64,000 nt of DNA from Candidatus Kryptoniota bacterium (GCA_036567965.1 DATCTN010000006.1:1-64000), one strand, 5' to 3'. Positions 25,139 to 35,343 are shown, numbered from the stretch's first letter. Notes: generated by a model from the sequence alone, not told the origin. A program made the numbers and translations.

Positions 25139-26449
25139 ATGGAAGAAAAACAAACGATCGTGACGACCGCCGGCCGCGATTTTCGGAAAACGATAACCTT
25201 GAGACATGCCGTTGCACTATACGTGAGTTCGGTGCTCGGGTCCGGTGTTCTCGTCCTCCCCGGACTTGCGGCAAAGATCGCCGGACCTTCATCGCTCATC
25301 GCATGGGTCTTGCTTTCGCTGGCAAGTTATCCATTCGCCTACACATTCGCTTCCCTCTCCTCAAGGAAGCCTGAAGCAGGCGGGGTGTACTCATTCGCGA
25401 AGGAGAGTTTCGGTCCGCACGTGGCGACGTTAGTCGGCTGGCTTTTTGCCCTCTGGTACATCACCGGTGGACCGGCAGTTGTTCTTATCGCGGCCTCATA
25501 CCTGATATTCGCGTTCCCATTGGGACGAGCGAGCGTCTACTTGATCGCGACATTAGTGATTACGGTGCCGTTCTTCGTCAATCTCCGCGGAATAAAGTTC
25601 AGTAACAGACTGCAGGTGGCAGTCATGGTCTCAATCGTCGCGCTGCTCCTGGCAGCCGTAGCGGCTTCGGCAGGCCATGTAAGGCCAGAGAATTTCGTCC
25701 CGTTCATTCCGAACGGTATCGCACCGATCGGGACTGCTGCGGCTTTAATCTTCTGGTCCTATCTCGGATATGAAAATGTTTCCAATGTCGCGGAGGAATT
25801 CAGGGACCCTGAGCGGGACTTCCGCAGGAGCATTACACTGAGCGTCATTATAATCGGCATCCTGTACATCTCAGTCGCCGCGGTCACTGTCGGGACTCTC
25901 GCTTACGAAGCAGCCGGCAGCGTCGCGCCGTTCGCGGCGATATTCTCGAACGTGCTCGGAAGTTTCGGAACGGTCGGAACCGCACTTCTTGCCGTATTCA
26001 TCATCTTCGGAACCGCCAACGCCTACACGTCGGGAATGTCGAGAGTAATCTACGCTACAGCAAGAGACGGCGGTTTGCCGAAGCAGATCTGTCACCTCAA
26101 CTCAAGAGGCGTTCCCGACAGAAGTCTCCTTCTCCTATTCGGATCCTCCATCTTAGTGCTGGTGATCTATTACTTTTTCGACGTGAACCTCGAAGTCGCC
26201 CTACTGATTCCCAGCGGCGGTGCAATTGTGGTTTACATCATAGGCTCGATGTCGGGTATAAAGCTGTTGAGCGTGCGCGGAGTCAGGAGGACTTTCCCGT
26301 GGATGGCACTGATAATGTCAATTATCGTACTGCCGTTCGTCGGAATCTGGATTATCGGAGCGCTCGGTGTTGCAGTTCTCTCATTGAGTTACAGTCTCAT
26401 CTTCAACCGTGCAAACGCGCCTGAAGCTGAGGAAGAGGTCACGAAATAA
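25139..26449 (+). CDS. APC superfamily amino acid permease
   Basis: Started at Met 25139 the product is about 436 residues with roughly twelve membrane helices. The first helix contains the APC substrate-site signature SVLGSGVLVLPG, and later FWSYLGYENVSNVAEE is typical of helix 6 of amino acid/polyamine antiporters. Starts at 25121 and 25031 are open but less likely. It is a single plus-strand gene between divergent neighbours. Substrate is unknown; transport across the inner membrane is family knowledge. Confidence 0.85.
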   Translation: MEEKQTIVTTAGRDFRKTITLRHAVALYVSSVLGSGVLVLPGLAAKIAGPSSLIAWVLLSLASYPFAYTFASLSSRKPEAGGVYSFAKESFGPHVATLVGWLFALWYITGGPAVVLIAASYLIFAFPLGRASVYLIATLVITVPFFVNLRGIKFSNRLQVAVMVSIVALLLAAVAASAGHVRPENFVPFIPNGIAPIGTAAALIFWSYLGYENVSNVAEEFRDPERDFRRSITLSVIIIGILYISVAAVTVGTLAYEAAGSVAPFAAIFSNVLGSFGTVGTALLAVFIIFGTANAYTSGMSRVIYATARDGGLPKQICHLNSRGVPDRSLLLLFGSSILVLVIYYFFDVNLEVALLIPSGGAIVVYIIGSMSGIKLLSVRGVRRTFPWMALIMSIIVLPFVGIWIIGALGVAVLSLSYSLIFNRANAPEAEEEVTK

Positions 26450-26495
26450 TAGAGCGGATTCCGCTGGATCCTCTTAAGATCGTTCAACCTGTCAT

Positions 26496-27875
26496 TCAAA
26501 CTTTCACTTCCTTCCAATGCCCTCTTCTAAAGAAGTACCACATGACAAGAGCGATTACAGTTTCAGAAATTGGTATTGCTGCCATCGCCCCAGCTGCCTT
26601 GAGATTCAGGCCTTCGGATAAATAGTAAGCCAATGGGATTTGGAACAGCCAGAAGCAGACAAAATTGATCACCGTAGGTGTTCTTGTGTCGCCTGCTCCG
26701 TTCAACGCCTGGGACATCACCATCGCGATTCCATAGAAGATGAATCCGGATCCGAATATCATCAACGACTGCGTAGCATATCGAATTACGATGTCATCCT
26801 GAGTGAAGAACCGTACGATAGGATTCGAGAAGAACAGGAATATGAACATCACGAAACCCATGAAGACGACATTGTACTTCATGATCAGGGAAACGCTTTC
26901 TTCCGCCCGGCGAATCTGTTTAGCGCCGAGATTCTGTCCCACGAGTGTAGCCGCGGCATTGCTCAATCCCCACGAAGGGAGAATGAAGAAAATGAAGTTA
27001 CGCAGAGCGATCTGAGTGCCCGCCGATGCTGCCGTGCCGCCTGTTTCCGCGACCAAACGGACAAGGACGATCCAGCTGCCGCTCGATATAATGAACTGGA
27101 ACGCGGCAGGCCATGAGATGTTCGCGATCGACCTGATGACCGCAGGATCCACCCCGAAATGGCGTTTACGGAACTTAAGTAATCCGCTTCCGCGAAAGAG
27201 GTGATATGACTGAAAGATAACGCCTGAACTTCTTCCGACCACGTTTGCCATGGCTGCACCTTTGAGTCCGAATAAATGAACGAAGATCGGGCACAAAACG
27301 ATATTGACGCCGCTGGCGATCCAAAGACTTTTCATAGCCATTGCCGGATCGCCGGCGCCGCGGAAGATGCCGTTAATCAGGAACAAGAAGACAATAGCCG
27401 TGCTTCCGCCGAAGAGTATGCGCGTATATATCGCGCCATCCCTAACGACATCGCTGCTCGCCCCCATGAGCGACAAGATTGTACCGCCGAATATTACTCC
27501 AAGGATACTCAACACGATCGACACGACGAAGGCGACGATAAGCGATTCGACCCCCGCATGTGCTGCTGCGTCGTGGTTCTTCTCGCCGATCCTTCGGGCG
27601 ACAATCGCAGTTGCCCCTGTCGCGAGACCGAATGCAATTGAGTAAACTATCGTGATGACGGATTCAGTGAGTCCCACGGTCGCGATCGCATTCCGCCCAA
27701 GCTTGCCGACGAAGAACATGTCTACAACAGCAAAGACACTTTCCAGACTGAGCTCAAGTATCATCGGTATCGCAAGGAGAACTATAGCTCTCGGAACGCT
27801 ACCCTGCGTATAATCCTGCTGCTCGCTTCTGACCGATTGCCTGATAGTTGATATGATTTTTCTTATCGTAAGCAT
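26496..27875 (-). CDS. MATE family efflux transporter
   Basis: The 459-residue protein has about twelve helices in two homologous halves. The first half contains VPRAIVLLAIPMILELSLES and VVDMFFVGKLG, the MatE opening. The second half includes FQFIISSGSW and QNLGAKQIRRAEE, a diagnostic NorM-type stretch. It exports cationic or hydrophobic compounds in exchange for Na+ or H+ (family knowledge). It is convergent with the APC permease; the 46-base gap has only a short palindrome (AGCGGATTCCGCT) without a T-tract. Confidence 0.87.
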   Translation of the reverse strand: MLTIRKIISTIRQSVRSEQQDYTQGSVPRAIVLLAIPMILELSLESVFAVVDMFFVGKLGRNAIATVGLTESVITIVYSIAFGLATGATAIVARRIGEKNHDAAAHAGVESLIVAFVVSIVLSILGVIFGGTILSLMGASSDVVRDGAIYTRILFGGSTAIVFLFLINGIFRGAGDPAMAMKSLWIASGVNIVLCPIFVHLFGLKGAAMANVVGRSSGVIFQSYHLFRGSGLLKFRKRHFGVDPAVIRSIANISWPAAFQFIISSGSWIVLVRLVAETGGTAASAGTQIALRNFIFFILPSWGLSNAAATLVGQNLGAKQIRRAEESVSLIMKYNVVFMGFVMFIFLFFSNPIVRFFTQDDIVIRYATQSLMIFGSGFIFYGIAMVMSQALNGAGDTRTPTVINFVCFWLFQIPLAYYLSEGLNLKAAGAMAAIPISETVIALVMWYFFRRGHWKEVKV

Positions 27876-28146
27876 TTTGCTTTGAGAATCATTTAGTGAG
27901 AACGATTTTGAAGAAGGAATGATTAGCCCGGAGAGATCAATCTGAGAATTCTCTTCCCGATTGACTCCCCGGAAGATTCCCGGCTGTTATCGCACGAGGA
28001 TATGTAGCAGGTTAAAACATGGTGGTAAAAAATAGTATCTATGCGGAAAATTTCCTACTCTGTTGATCCCGCACGCGTTATTTACCGGCCAAGATTTTAT
28101 CCTCGATCGGACTTCGTCTCTACTGAATTTTGATAAAGTCACACGT

Positions 28147-28581
28147 TTACACGATCTGGGGCATATAGTGCGGGACCATCAACCTAGATTTGAATGTCTT
28201 TCCTTCGATTAGCTTGAGCTTAAGTCCCCATCTAGACCGTCAAAGAGTCGCCTCCCGCTTCCACATGCCACCGGTTGAACCATGAGCCAGTAATCATAGA
28301 TGAGGTTCGCCTTCATCAATGATGACGCGACTGTTATGCCGCCTATCGACAAAGCTTTGCCTGGAAGCCGCCTTAACTTTAGAACCTCTTCAACAATGTT
28401 ACCTCTGAGTAGTCTCGTATTGTTCCAATCAGCCTTCTCGAGAATTTTTGAAAACACCATCTTTGGAATAGAGTTTATCCGGTCAGCGAAATCGATCATG
28501 CATTTGGTCGTCAGCGATTGTGACGGTATGGTCAGCAAAGCCGTCAAGGGAGACATTTATTGCCGAGATTAATCTTCTCAT
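28147..28581 (-). pseudogene. DHFR-like reductase (YyaP/YwjB type) with frameshifts and an internal deletion
   Basis: An ATG at 28581 opens RRLISAINVSLDGFADHT, the N-terminus of this family, and the frame ends at a TGA near 28490. The middle, from about 28556 to 28209, is in another frame (IPKMVFSKILEKADWNNTRL, LSIGGITVASSLM, GSGRRLFDGL). The true C-terminus LKLIEGKTFKSRLMVPHYMP lies in a third frame ending at 28147. The roughly 40-60 residues usually found between DQMH and the PKMVFSK block are missing. At least two frameshifts plus a deletion make it a pseudogene. Confidence 0.75.
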
Positions 28582-28620
28582 CTCAAATACCATCCTGCAG
28601 CAAATATTGTATTTCCAAAT

Positions 28621-28992
28621 TCACACTTTTTGTCTCGTGTTCCGGCTCTTGTTCTCGGCAATCCTTGCCTTCACGATTTTCTTTACTAGCGCAACGGGTA
28701 TTGGTTTATCCGGCTGAAATTGGATTGTCCCTTTACTGGTTTTGAATCCTTTAAGCTCATCTTTGTATCGTTCCACCACGCCGCCTGGATAAAAAGCGCA
28801 ATGATTTGCCCCCGCACCAAACCAAACGAGCATTCTTCCGTCGAGGCGGAATGCTGGAAGCTGGTAGCTGATACACTCCTCAGCCTTAGGTGCAACACCT
28901 TTGATAATTTTCTGAAGCTTTTTCAACGCTGCACGTTTGTCATCGTCCAATGCTGCGATATATTCGTCAACTGTTTTAGATTTACCTTTCAT
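28621..28992 (-). CDS. DUF1801 (YdhG-like) protein
   Basis: The start at 28992 has AAAGGA ahead, and the TTG at 29010 is an unlikely extension. The 123-residue product matches DUF1801: KTVDEYIAALDDDKRAALKKLQKII, EECISYQLPAFRLDGRMLVWFG, HCAFYPGG and a basic C-terminus. Family members include the frataxin-like B. subtilis Fra, linked to iron delivery. Most are uncharacterised small cytosolic proteins often found beside VOC and DHFR-like genes, as here. Confidence 0.82.
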   Translation of the reverse strand: MKGKSKTVDEYIAALDDDKRAALKKLQKIIKGVAPKAEECISYQLPAFRLDGRMLVWFGAGANHCAFYPGGVVERYKDELKGFKTSKGTIQFQPDKPIPVALVKKIVKARIAENKSRNTRQKV

Positions 28993-29021
28993 TGCATGTA
29001 TTCCTTTCAAGTTTACTTCTT

Positions 29022-29227
29022 TTATTTACTTGTTGTCCGGGGCATCGGCGCGTCGAGAAACTCTTCGATTATAGAAACAGCAAGCTGAGGAACCTTGTTT
29101 CCTTTCTTGACCGCGGTTGCTTCTCCAATGTACTCACCGTGCGCGCCGGGAAGCACTACTAACCGCCCATTTTGCAATATATGGTACATCTCGACCGCAT
29201 GCTCAGGACGAACAACATCCTGAGCCC
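29022..29227 (-). pseudogene. C-terminal remnant of an alpha/beta hydrolase
   Basis: The minus-strand frame ending at the TAA (29024-29022) reads VVRPEHAVEMYHILQNGRLV, then VLPGAHGEYIGE and a final helix ending EEFLDAP. This is the typical last third of an alpha/beta hydrolase including the catalytic His (GAHGEY). No nucleophile elbow or start is found upstream in frame, so only a fragment remains. It has no start codon and is not in the normal gene set. Confidence 0.6.
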
Positions 29228-29340
29228 ATCGACGGGAGCGTGACCGGTGCTGTCCTGACCAAATGCCGCAGACAACGTAGTTGGCAAAATTGCAATTATG
29301 GCAAAACCACCGTGGAACATAACTGTTTTTTCCTTCTGAA

Positions 29341-29772
29341 TTATTTCTGTTTCGGATAAGTGTAATTGATCATCCACCTGGTCCCGAACCTGTCCGTGAA
29401 CATTCCAAAGTAAGCACCCCAGAACTCATCGTGAATAGGCGTCTCTATTTTTCCCTTCACAGAAAGTTTGTCGTACAGTCTTTTCGCCTCTTCCTTGCTC
29501 TCCGCCTCTACTGAAATGTTGAAATTATTGCCGAACGTCAATTTGTGTCCCATGGATTCCAGTGCGTCCGTACCCATCAGCACATTCCCTTTGCCGATCG
29601 GCAGCGAGATGTGCATGATTTTGTCTTTCGCGTCGGCAGGCACTCTGTCCCCGACCGGAGTTTCTTTGAATCGCTGTACAGCGATGAACTCTCCGCCGAA
29701 GACCGACTTGTAGAACTTGAATGCTTCCTCTGTATTACCCGCGAAGTTCAGGTATGGATTGAATGTAGCCAT
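29341..29772 (-). CDS. VOC family protein (PhnB-like)
   Basis: The 143-residue protein has the PhnB/glyoxalase-like pattern: FNPYLNFAGNTEEAFKFYKS, VFGGEF, IMHISLPIG, LMGTDA and a closing FGMFTDRFGTRWMINY. VOC proteins form paired betaalphabetabetabeta modules. PhnB-like members lack a defined reaction in most genomes and are misnamed 3-demethylubiquinone methyltransferases. It is tandem with another VOC gene (29816-30280) on the same strand with a 43-base gap, so probably co-transcribed. Confidence 0.85.
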   Translation of the reverse strand: MATFNPYLNFAGNTEEAFKFYKSVFGGEFIAVQRFKETPVGDRVPADAKDKIMHISLPIGKGNVLMGTDALESMGHKLTFGNNFNISVEAESKEEAKRLYDKLSVKGKIETPIHDEFWGAYFGMFTDRFGTRWMINYTYPKQK

Positions 29773-29815
29773 GATTGTATCTCCTCTAATTTTATTGTTA
29801 TGGTTTCGTGTTCTG

Positions 29816-30280
29816 CTATTGTTGTTGGTATGCTTGTTTCAGCTTTTCTATATCGAATTTCTTCATCTTGAGAAACGCCTCCGTCACTTGTGCCAGCTTC
29901 TTCTTATCTTTGCTCTTTTGCATCTCCGCCAAAATTGCGGGAACGATTTGCCACGAGAGACCAAACTTGTCTTTGAGCCAGCCGCACTGTTCCGCTTTCG
30001 GGTCGGCCGAGAGCTTCTCCCAGTAGTAATCGATTTCCTCCTGGGTATCGCAGTTCACCACGAACGATACAGACTCGTTGAACTTGAAAAGCGGGCCCGC
30101 ACTCATGAGGCGGTACTCCTGACCAAGAATCTCAATGGTCACAATTTCGACAGTCCCAGAAGGAGTATTCGATAATACTGTCATGTCCTTTATCTTCGAG
30201 CCCTTAAAAACCGAAGTATAAAACTTTGCCGCCTCGGCAGCTTCTTTATCGAACCACAAGAACGGTGTTATGCCTTTCAT
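29816..30280 (-). CDS. VOC family protein (3-dmu-9_3-mt domain)
   Basis: The 154-residue product begins KGITPFLWFDKEAAEAAKFY and continues with VFKGSKI, RLMSAGPLFKFNESVSFVV, YYWEKLSA and CGWLKDKFGLSWQIVP, a nearly canonical 3-dmu-9_3-mt/PhnB-like domain. A helical C-terminal tail follows (ending EKLKQAYQQQ), as in many members. The enzymatic role is unknown despite the domain name. It is the first gene of a two-gene VOC pair. The upstream interval 30281-30652 holds no feature I can support. Confidence 0.85.
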   Translation of the reverse strand: MKGITPFLWFDKEAAEAAKFYTSVFKGSKIKDMTVLSNTPSGTVEIVTIEILGQEYRLMSAGPLFKFNESVSFVVNCDTQEEIDYYWEKLSADPKAEQCGWLKDKFGLSWQIVPAILAEMQKSKDKKKLAQVTEAFLKMKKFDIEKLKQAYQQQ

Positions 30281-30652
30281 GTCGCCTTCCTCCTTTTGGA
30301 CTGTTTGGTGTTTTCAATTTGAAATTTTTTATTTGATTAGAGTCCGACATTTGATGATTGCCGTTTCAATTTAATCGAGATCGCGATTGTCCATGCCGAG
30401 ATCTTAACAATAACTTTTCCTCTTTCGATTTGGTTTCAGAATTCGATCCCATAAATACTCTTTTTTTGCGATTTTCGTGAGATTCATTCGCGGTTTCAGG
30501 AATCTCTGATGACCATCAATAAGTAGTCGATTGGGAGAATTGGATTTCGACAGGGGTAAGAAGAAATCTACAAATCACTCATCGTCGCGCGCCATACCGA
30601 ACCACGACGGAGATTTCAACTTCGAAAGATTTGAAGGGACGAGTTGAAGAAT

Positions 30653-31099
30653 CTACAGACCCGCTTTTGCCACCGCCTTCTGGACTATTTCAAGGTCGCT
30701 TGTGCCACGGAACCCGCTGAAGCCGACTGATAAAACCGTTCCGTCTTTCAATTTGATCGGTTGGCCGCCGTCCCATCCGATAAAATCGGGCCGCTGGATC
30801 CCATACTGGTGCTCATCGATTTCTTTGTTGAAAACTTTCTTTTCATATTCGCCCGTCTTCATCCCCGTTATCCAGACCTGACTTGCCTTTGTGCACGCAA
30901 TCTTGAATGACTGCCTTGACCTGTTCTTGTCAGTCCCGAACATCTTTCCGGAAATGTTCCCGTCTATGTCGATGATACAGACCGCGACATTTCCATCCGA
31001 GACTGGCTTGTCATGTTGGTTGTTCATGTATTCGGGAATGAGGTTGGAAATTTCAGAAATGATCTTTGTAACTGCGACAGGAAGATCTACCTGCAACAT
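30653..31099 (-). CDS. GlcG/HbpS-like (DUF336) protein
   Basis: The start at 31099 has GAGGAGG five bases upstream, so the longer frame is rejected. The 148-residue product fits the GlcG/HbpS family: a helical start, SDGNVAVCIIDIDGNISGKMFG, SRQSFKIACTKASQVW and the closing GGQPIKLKDGTVLSVGFSG. HbpS proteins bind haem and GlcG is linked to glycolate use; neither context is present here. It is probably a cytosolic single gene. The stretch 31100-31473 before the terminator holds no supported feature. Confidence 0.8.
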   Translation of the reverse strand: MLQVDLPVAVTKIISEISNLIPEYMNNQHDKPVSDGNVAVCIIDIDGNISGKMFGTDKNRSRQSFKIACTKASQVWITGMKTGEYEKKVFNKEIDEHQYGIQRPDFIGWDGGQPIKLKDGTVLSVGFSGFRGTSDLEIVQKAVAKAGL

Positions 31100-31474
31100 A
31101 ACTGCCTCCTCTTTAGGTACAGAACCTTCGTCCAGGTTCATTCGCGATTCAGATAATCAACTCAACTAAAGATAGAATTTCCCCGGAGTGCAACAAAGGA
31201 CTATTTCCCATTTCGGGAAAACAGTCAATTGGAAACCTTCAACTTGATCCACTCTTCTCGAACAGTGCAGAGTGGCACATAACAGGCGCAGGGATAGGCG
31301 GAATTGAGCGCTTCTTTAAACGGAAGCTGGGTTTAAGCGAAGAGTACCGTTCGGATCCTCGGGCACCAACGCTGCATCGAGTGGTACTCCCTACCGAAGC
31401 GAGCTTGAACTAGGCTTCCAGACTGCGGGGGGAACGCTCGCTCCATATTTCCGAATAATCGACAAGAAAATGAA

Positions 31475-31501
31475 AAGGCTGTCTTGATTCATGACAGCCT
31501 T
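31475..31501 (-). terminator. Terminator after the Tricorn homologue
   Basis: A perfect 9-base stem AAGGCTGTC/GACAGCCTT with a 9-base loop is flanked by A-rich and T-rich sides. It lies 39 bases past the minus-strand stop at 31540. Both orientations have short T-tracts. Confidence 0.75.
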
Positions 31502-31539
31502 TTTTAATTTGCAGATTCTGGTTCTGACTAATTCAGTTC

Positions 31540-34500
31540 TTATCTCTTCTCATACGGCGGCTGCTTCGGATTCACAAGCGGATGATCCTTCAGCAGCTGT
31601 ACGACAACTTCTATTCCTTTTTCAAGTTGAGGATCTATTCCTTTTGCAAGTTGACCGGGATCGTCGACAACCTGAATGTCTGGATCTACTCCATGTCCTT
31701 CAGCAAACCACTTGCCGCCTGGTGTATACATCCTGAAAGTCGGGACCGTTATTCCGCCGCCGTCTATCAGTCCGGGCACGCCGGATATTCCAATGAGCCC
31801 TCCCCATGTCCGCATTCCGATGAGTGGACCGATTCCGGCTTCCTTGAAGTAATCCGGAAACGCATCGCCGCCCGATCCGCTCCACCCATTTATGAGCATT
31901 ACCTTCGGGCCAAACAGCCCGAACGGCGGCCACTTCCAGTTTTCACCGTCGCGGACAGCCCAGAAAGCAAGCGGCTGGCGATTCAACATCTCGATGAACC
32001 TGTCGGGAATCTGACCGCCGCTATTGAAACGCTCGTCGATTATTAATCCTTGTTTATCAATCTGCGCCAGGAATTGTCTGACGAGATCGTTCTGCCCCTC
32101 GACTCCGGTGTCCTGGACATATACGTAGCCGATCTTGCCATCCGTCTCTTTTTCCACAGTCGACCTGTTCGCTTCGATCCATGCGAGCAACCGGAGTCTG
32201 GACTCATCAGTCATGGTCTGCACGAGGACATGCGTGGCGCCATCCATCGACGGTTTTGAATTGACCGTGAGGTCGACGGTCTTTCCCGCAAGGCCTTCAA
32301 ATGCAGCCCAGGGATCCAGCTTCGGATCCATCGGCACTCCATTTACCGCGAGGAGGTAGTCTCCTTCTTTCACGTTGATCCCTGGTTGATCGAGAGACGA
32401 CCTTACGTCATTGTCCCATGATGCACCTCTGATGATCCGCGTGATCCTGTACGCGCCGTTAGCAAGTTCCCAATCAACGCCGAGATAGCCGACGGGTCTT
32501 TGCGGCGCTACTTCCAAATCGCCTCCCCCCCTGTATGTATGCGACGAGCTCATCTCGGAAATCAACTCGCCGATCACGTAGTTGACATCAGATCTCGTCA
32601 CGCAATTATCGATCAACTTCCCGTACTGCCCGCGGATCTTGTTCCAGTCGACTCCATGCATGTTTGGGTCATAAAAGTAATCTCTTTCAAATCGCCATAC
32701 GTCGTTGAATATCTGCTTCCATTCCGCTCGCGGATCTATTGTCATTTCCATTTGATCGGTCGGCATTTTCTTTTCGAGCTTCTGGTCAGGGCCGATATCA
32801 GTTATGAAGTAAGACCCGGTCTTCGCAAACATTATCTTCTTGCCGTCGGCGGAAGGCATGTAATCGTCAATTCCGTCCGCAACGGTTTTTTCTTCACGCT
32901 TATCGACATCATAATACAAAACCGATTTCTTCTTCTCTCCGGAACCGGAGTTGGGCATCTTCAAGTACAAAATCTTCCCTGAAACGGCTTTCAGATTGTT
33001 ATAGTTACCAGCCGCAGGCGGCAGAATCACCTCTCGTTCGGCTATTCCTTCGAAATCTATTTTCACGTCTTTAGATTTCTCTTCGCTCTTCTTCTCGTCG
33101 CCTTTCTTCGGTTCTTCCTCTTTCTTCACTGAAGTAGAATCGTTCTTTGGTGCCATCGGCGAAGGGAGATCGGCTCTCAGAGTTACCACGGCGATTTTTG
33201 TCGAGTTGGGATATATAAACGTGTTGTCCATGTCGCTGTAGACGGGATCGAATGTGTTGTTCGTCGTGTAGTAGAGATACTTTCCGTCCGGATCGAACGT
33301 GGGCTGGTTGTCGTTGTAAAACCCGTTCGTAATCTGGTGAACCTCACCCTCTTTGACATCATACACACAAATCGATCTGTGCTGGTTGTCCATATCTTTT
33401 GCGTATGTGAGCCACCTCCCGTCGGACGACCATGAAACCGTGAAGCCCTCCAGATCACCTTCGTACGCAAATTTCTCTTTGTCGACCTTCGTTGTGTTTT
33501 CTTTTTCCAAATCGTACACGTAGATCGTCATCGCCTTGTTGATAAACGCCATCTTCTTGCTGTCCGGCGACCAGTATATCCTGTATCTGAACCCCGGGCC
33601 GTAAGACGTGAGTTGTTTTTCATTTGATGGTTCGGTGAGATCCTTCAATGTCAGCTCGTACTCTCCGGATTTGTCGCTCCAGTATGCGACATATTTTCCG
33701 TCAGGCGACCAGGATGGATATCGTTCAGCAACTCCTGAAGTGCCCGTAAGGTCAACGACATTTCCGTTTTCGGCAGGCACGGAAAACACGTCGCCTCTCG
33801 CCTCGAACATTGCGCGCTTCCCATCCGGCGCAACATTGAAAGTAGCGACGCTCTTTTCTACGTTTTCGGTTTTCGGCATCAGGGTAATTTCGTCCGTAAC
33901 CACCGACATCTTTACTTCACGATATTTCTCAGTTGAAAGGTCCAGGAGATAGAGTCTCCCTCCGTTCTCAAAGACGATGTCATCCGGACCGATCGAGGGA
34001 AAATGTATATCGAACTCGCTGAAGTCGGTCACCTGTCTTGTTTGTTTTGTGATTACATCGTACGCCCAGATGTTCGATCTCTCGTTCGACCCGCGATCCG
34101 AGAGAAAATATATCGTGTTTCCGTGCCACATCGGGAATTCATCGTTCGCGGGATTGTTGGTTATGTTCTCCGCGGTATTGTTTGCAAGGTCGTAGACCCA
34201 GATGTCTGGCGCCCATCCACCGCGATATCTCTTCCACGTTCTGTACGCCTGCGACATAGGTGTGTAGGCAATCTTCATTCCGTCGGGCGAGACGGTTCCG
34301 AACTCACCGTATGGTATGGAAAGCTTCTCAGGCATTCCGCCCTGAACGGAGACCTTATAAAACTGATCGAACCTCTGTCTCCCGCTCTCAAGTGAGCTTG
34401 CATATAGCAATGATTTTCCGTCCGGATACCAGTCGAGCAACCTGTCCGGATAACCTTCATGAGTGATCCTGACAGGCATACCGCCTTTCGAAGGGATGAC

Positions 34501-34776
34501 GTAAACGTCCACGTTCCCTTCATAGTTGCCGCTGAACGCTATCAGCGATCCGTCCGGAGAAAATCTCGGGAGGATCTCCTCGCCCTTTGGCGTTGTAAGC
34601 CGTGCAGCAACTCCTCCCTCCTTTGGCGCGACCCACAAATCCCCTGCGTAGTCGAAGACGATCTGAGTTCCGGACACTGCCGGGTACTGCAACATCCTCG
34701 CATCGATTTGGGCAGTCGATTTCTCAGCAGCCAAAGAAGAAAGACAAATCGCAACTAGAACGAACATTTTCTTCAT
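31540..34776 (-). CDS. Tricorn protease homologue (S41 family)
   Basis: The 1078-residue protein has a signal peptide (residues 1-22). WD40/TolB-like beta-propeller blades follow (about 40-530, e.g. LPRFSPDGSLIAFSGN and ERYPSWSPDGKYVAYWSD), then a linker rich in Lys/Glu (about 545-580). The C-terminal part has a Tricorn core, a PDZ-like domain (about 760-850) and an S41 serine peptidase domain with the nucleophile in NGWSGSGGDAFP. Tricorn degrades oligopeptides into smaller peptides. The signal peptide suggests a periplasmic enzyme, unlike the cytosolic archaeal form. The length fits bacterial Tricorn homologues. Confidence 0.88.
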   Translation of the reverse strand: MKKMFVLVAICLSSLAAEKSTAQIDARMLQYPAVSGTQIVFDYAGDLWVAPKEGGVAARLTTPKGEEILPRFSPDGSLIAFSGNYEGNVDVYVIPSKGGMPVRITHEGYPDRLLDWYPDGKSLLYASSLESGRQRFDQFYKVSVQGGMPEKLSIPYGEFGTVSPDGMKIAYTPMSQAYRTWKRYRGGWAPDIWVYDLANNTAENITNNPANDEFPMWHGNTIYFLSDRGSNERSNIWAYDVITKQTRQVTDFSEFDIHFPSIGPDDIVFENGGRLYLLDLSTEKYREVKMSVVTDEITLMPKTENVEKSVATFNVAPDGKRAMFEARGDVFSVPAENGNVVDLTGTSGVAERYPSWSPDGKYVAYWSDKSGEYELTLKDLTEPSNEKQLTSYGPGFRYRIYWSPDSKKMAFINKAMTIYVYDLEKENTTKVDKEKFAYEGDLEGFTVSWSSDGRWLTYAKDMDNQHRSICVYDVKEGEVHQITNGFYNDNQPTFDPDGKYLYYTTNNTFDPVYSDMDNTFIYPNSTKIAVVTLRADLPSPMAPKNDSTSVKKEEEPKKGDEKKSEEKSKDVKIDFEGIAEREVILPPAAGNYNNLKAVSGKILYLKMPNSGSGEKKKSVLYYDVDKREEKTVADGIDDYMPSADGKKIMFAKTGSYFITDIGPDQKLEKKMPTDQMEMTIDPRAEWKQIFNDVWRFERDYFYDPNMHGVDWNKIRGQYGKLIDNCVTRSDVNYVIGELISEMSSSHTYRGGGDLEVAPQRPVGYLGVDWELANGAYRITRIIRGASWDNDVRSSLDQPGINVKEGDYLLAVNGVPMDPKLDPWAAFEGLAGKTVDLTVNSKPSMDGATHVLVQTMTDESRLRLLAWIEANRSTVEKETDGKIGYVYVQDTGVEGQNDLVRQFLAQIDKQGLIIDERFNSGGQIPDRFIEMLNRQPLAFWAVRDGENWKWPPFGLFGPKVMLINGWSGSGGDAFPDYFKEAGIGPLIGMRTWGGLIGISGVPGLIDGGGITVPTFRMYTPGGKWFAEGHGVDPDIQVVDDPGQLAKGIDPQLEKGIEVVVQLLKDHPLVNPKQPPYEKR

Positions 34777-35343
34777 AGTGCCACCTTATTTTGTGTTTTG
34801 TTTGTGTCGTGAAATTTGAGAAGTCCGATAGTCAAAAGTCAGCAACTCAATCGTGGTCAAGTTTCAAGAGCATTCGGTTCCTGGCGTGCCACTGCGACTT
34901 ACTTTCAAAAGCCGTCCAAAACTCAACATCTCACCAGAAAAGCGTCGCAGCGTTCTCCTTTAGAAACAATTTAACGAATAATTACTGGAAGCTTTGAACA
35001 AAGTTACAGCCGGAAACTTAAATTAGCTTCTATTTTTACGAGCGCCACATGTCCAGCCGGCCTCGACTGAAAGCGCAAATGCTTCAAACGCGGATAGCAC
35101 CTCCCTCTGAATCCCTCTGAGCATAAATCACGAAGCGGGACAAAGTGAGATCATACATCCCGCGGCGAGAAGGGACCGGCGCGCTACCGCCTCTGAAGTG
35201 CATCCGGTGACTGAGGTGAGAGTAGTGAACGCCAGCTCGGTTTACAGCCAGGCAAATTACATCCATCATGTTGCAACAACCCGAACAAATCGATAATTTG
35301 GTTTGCATGGATCTTGCCGCCCCATTCAACATTAACACTCTGG
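34777..35343. other. Divergent intergenic region
   Basis: It separates the minus-strand Tricorn gene from the plus-strand PAP2 gene and must hold promoters for both. I could not identify -35/-10-like boxes with confidence, and I see no gene or repeat. Confidence 0.35.
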
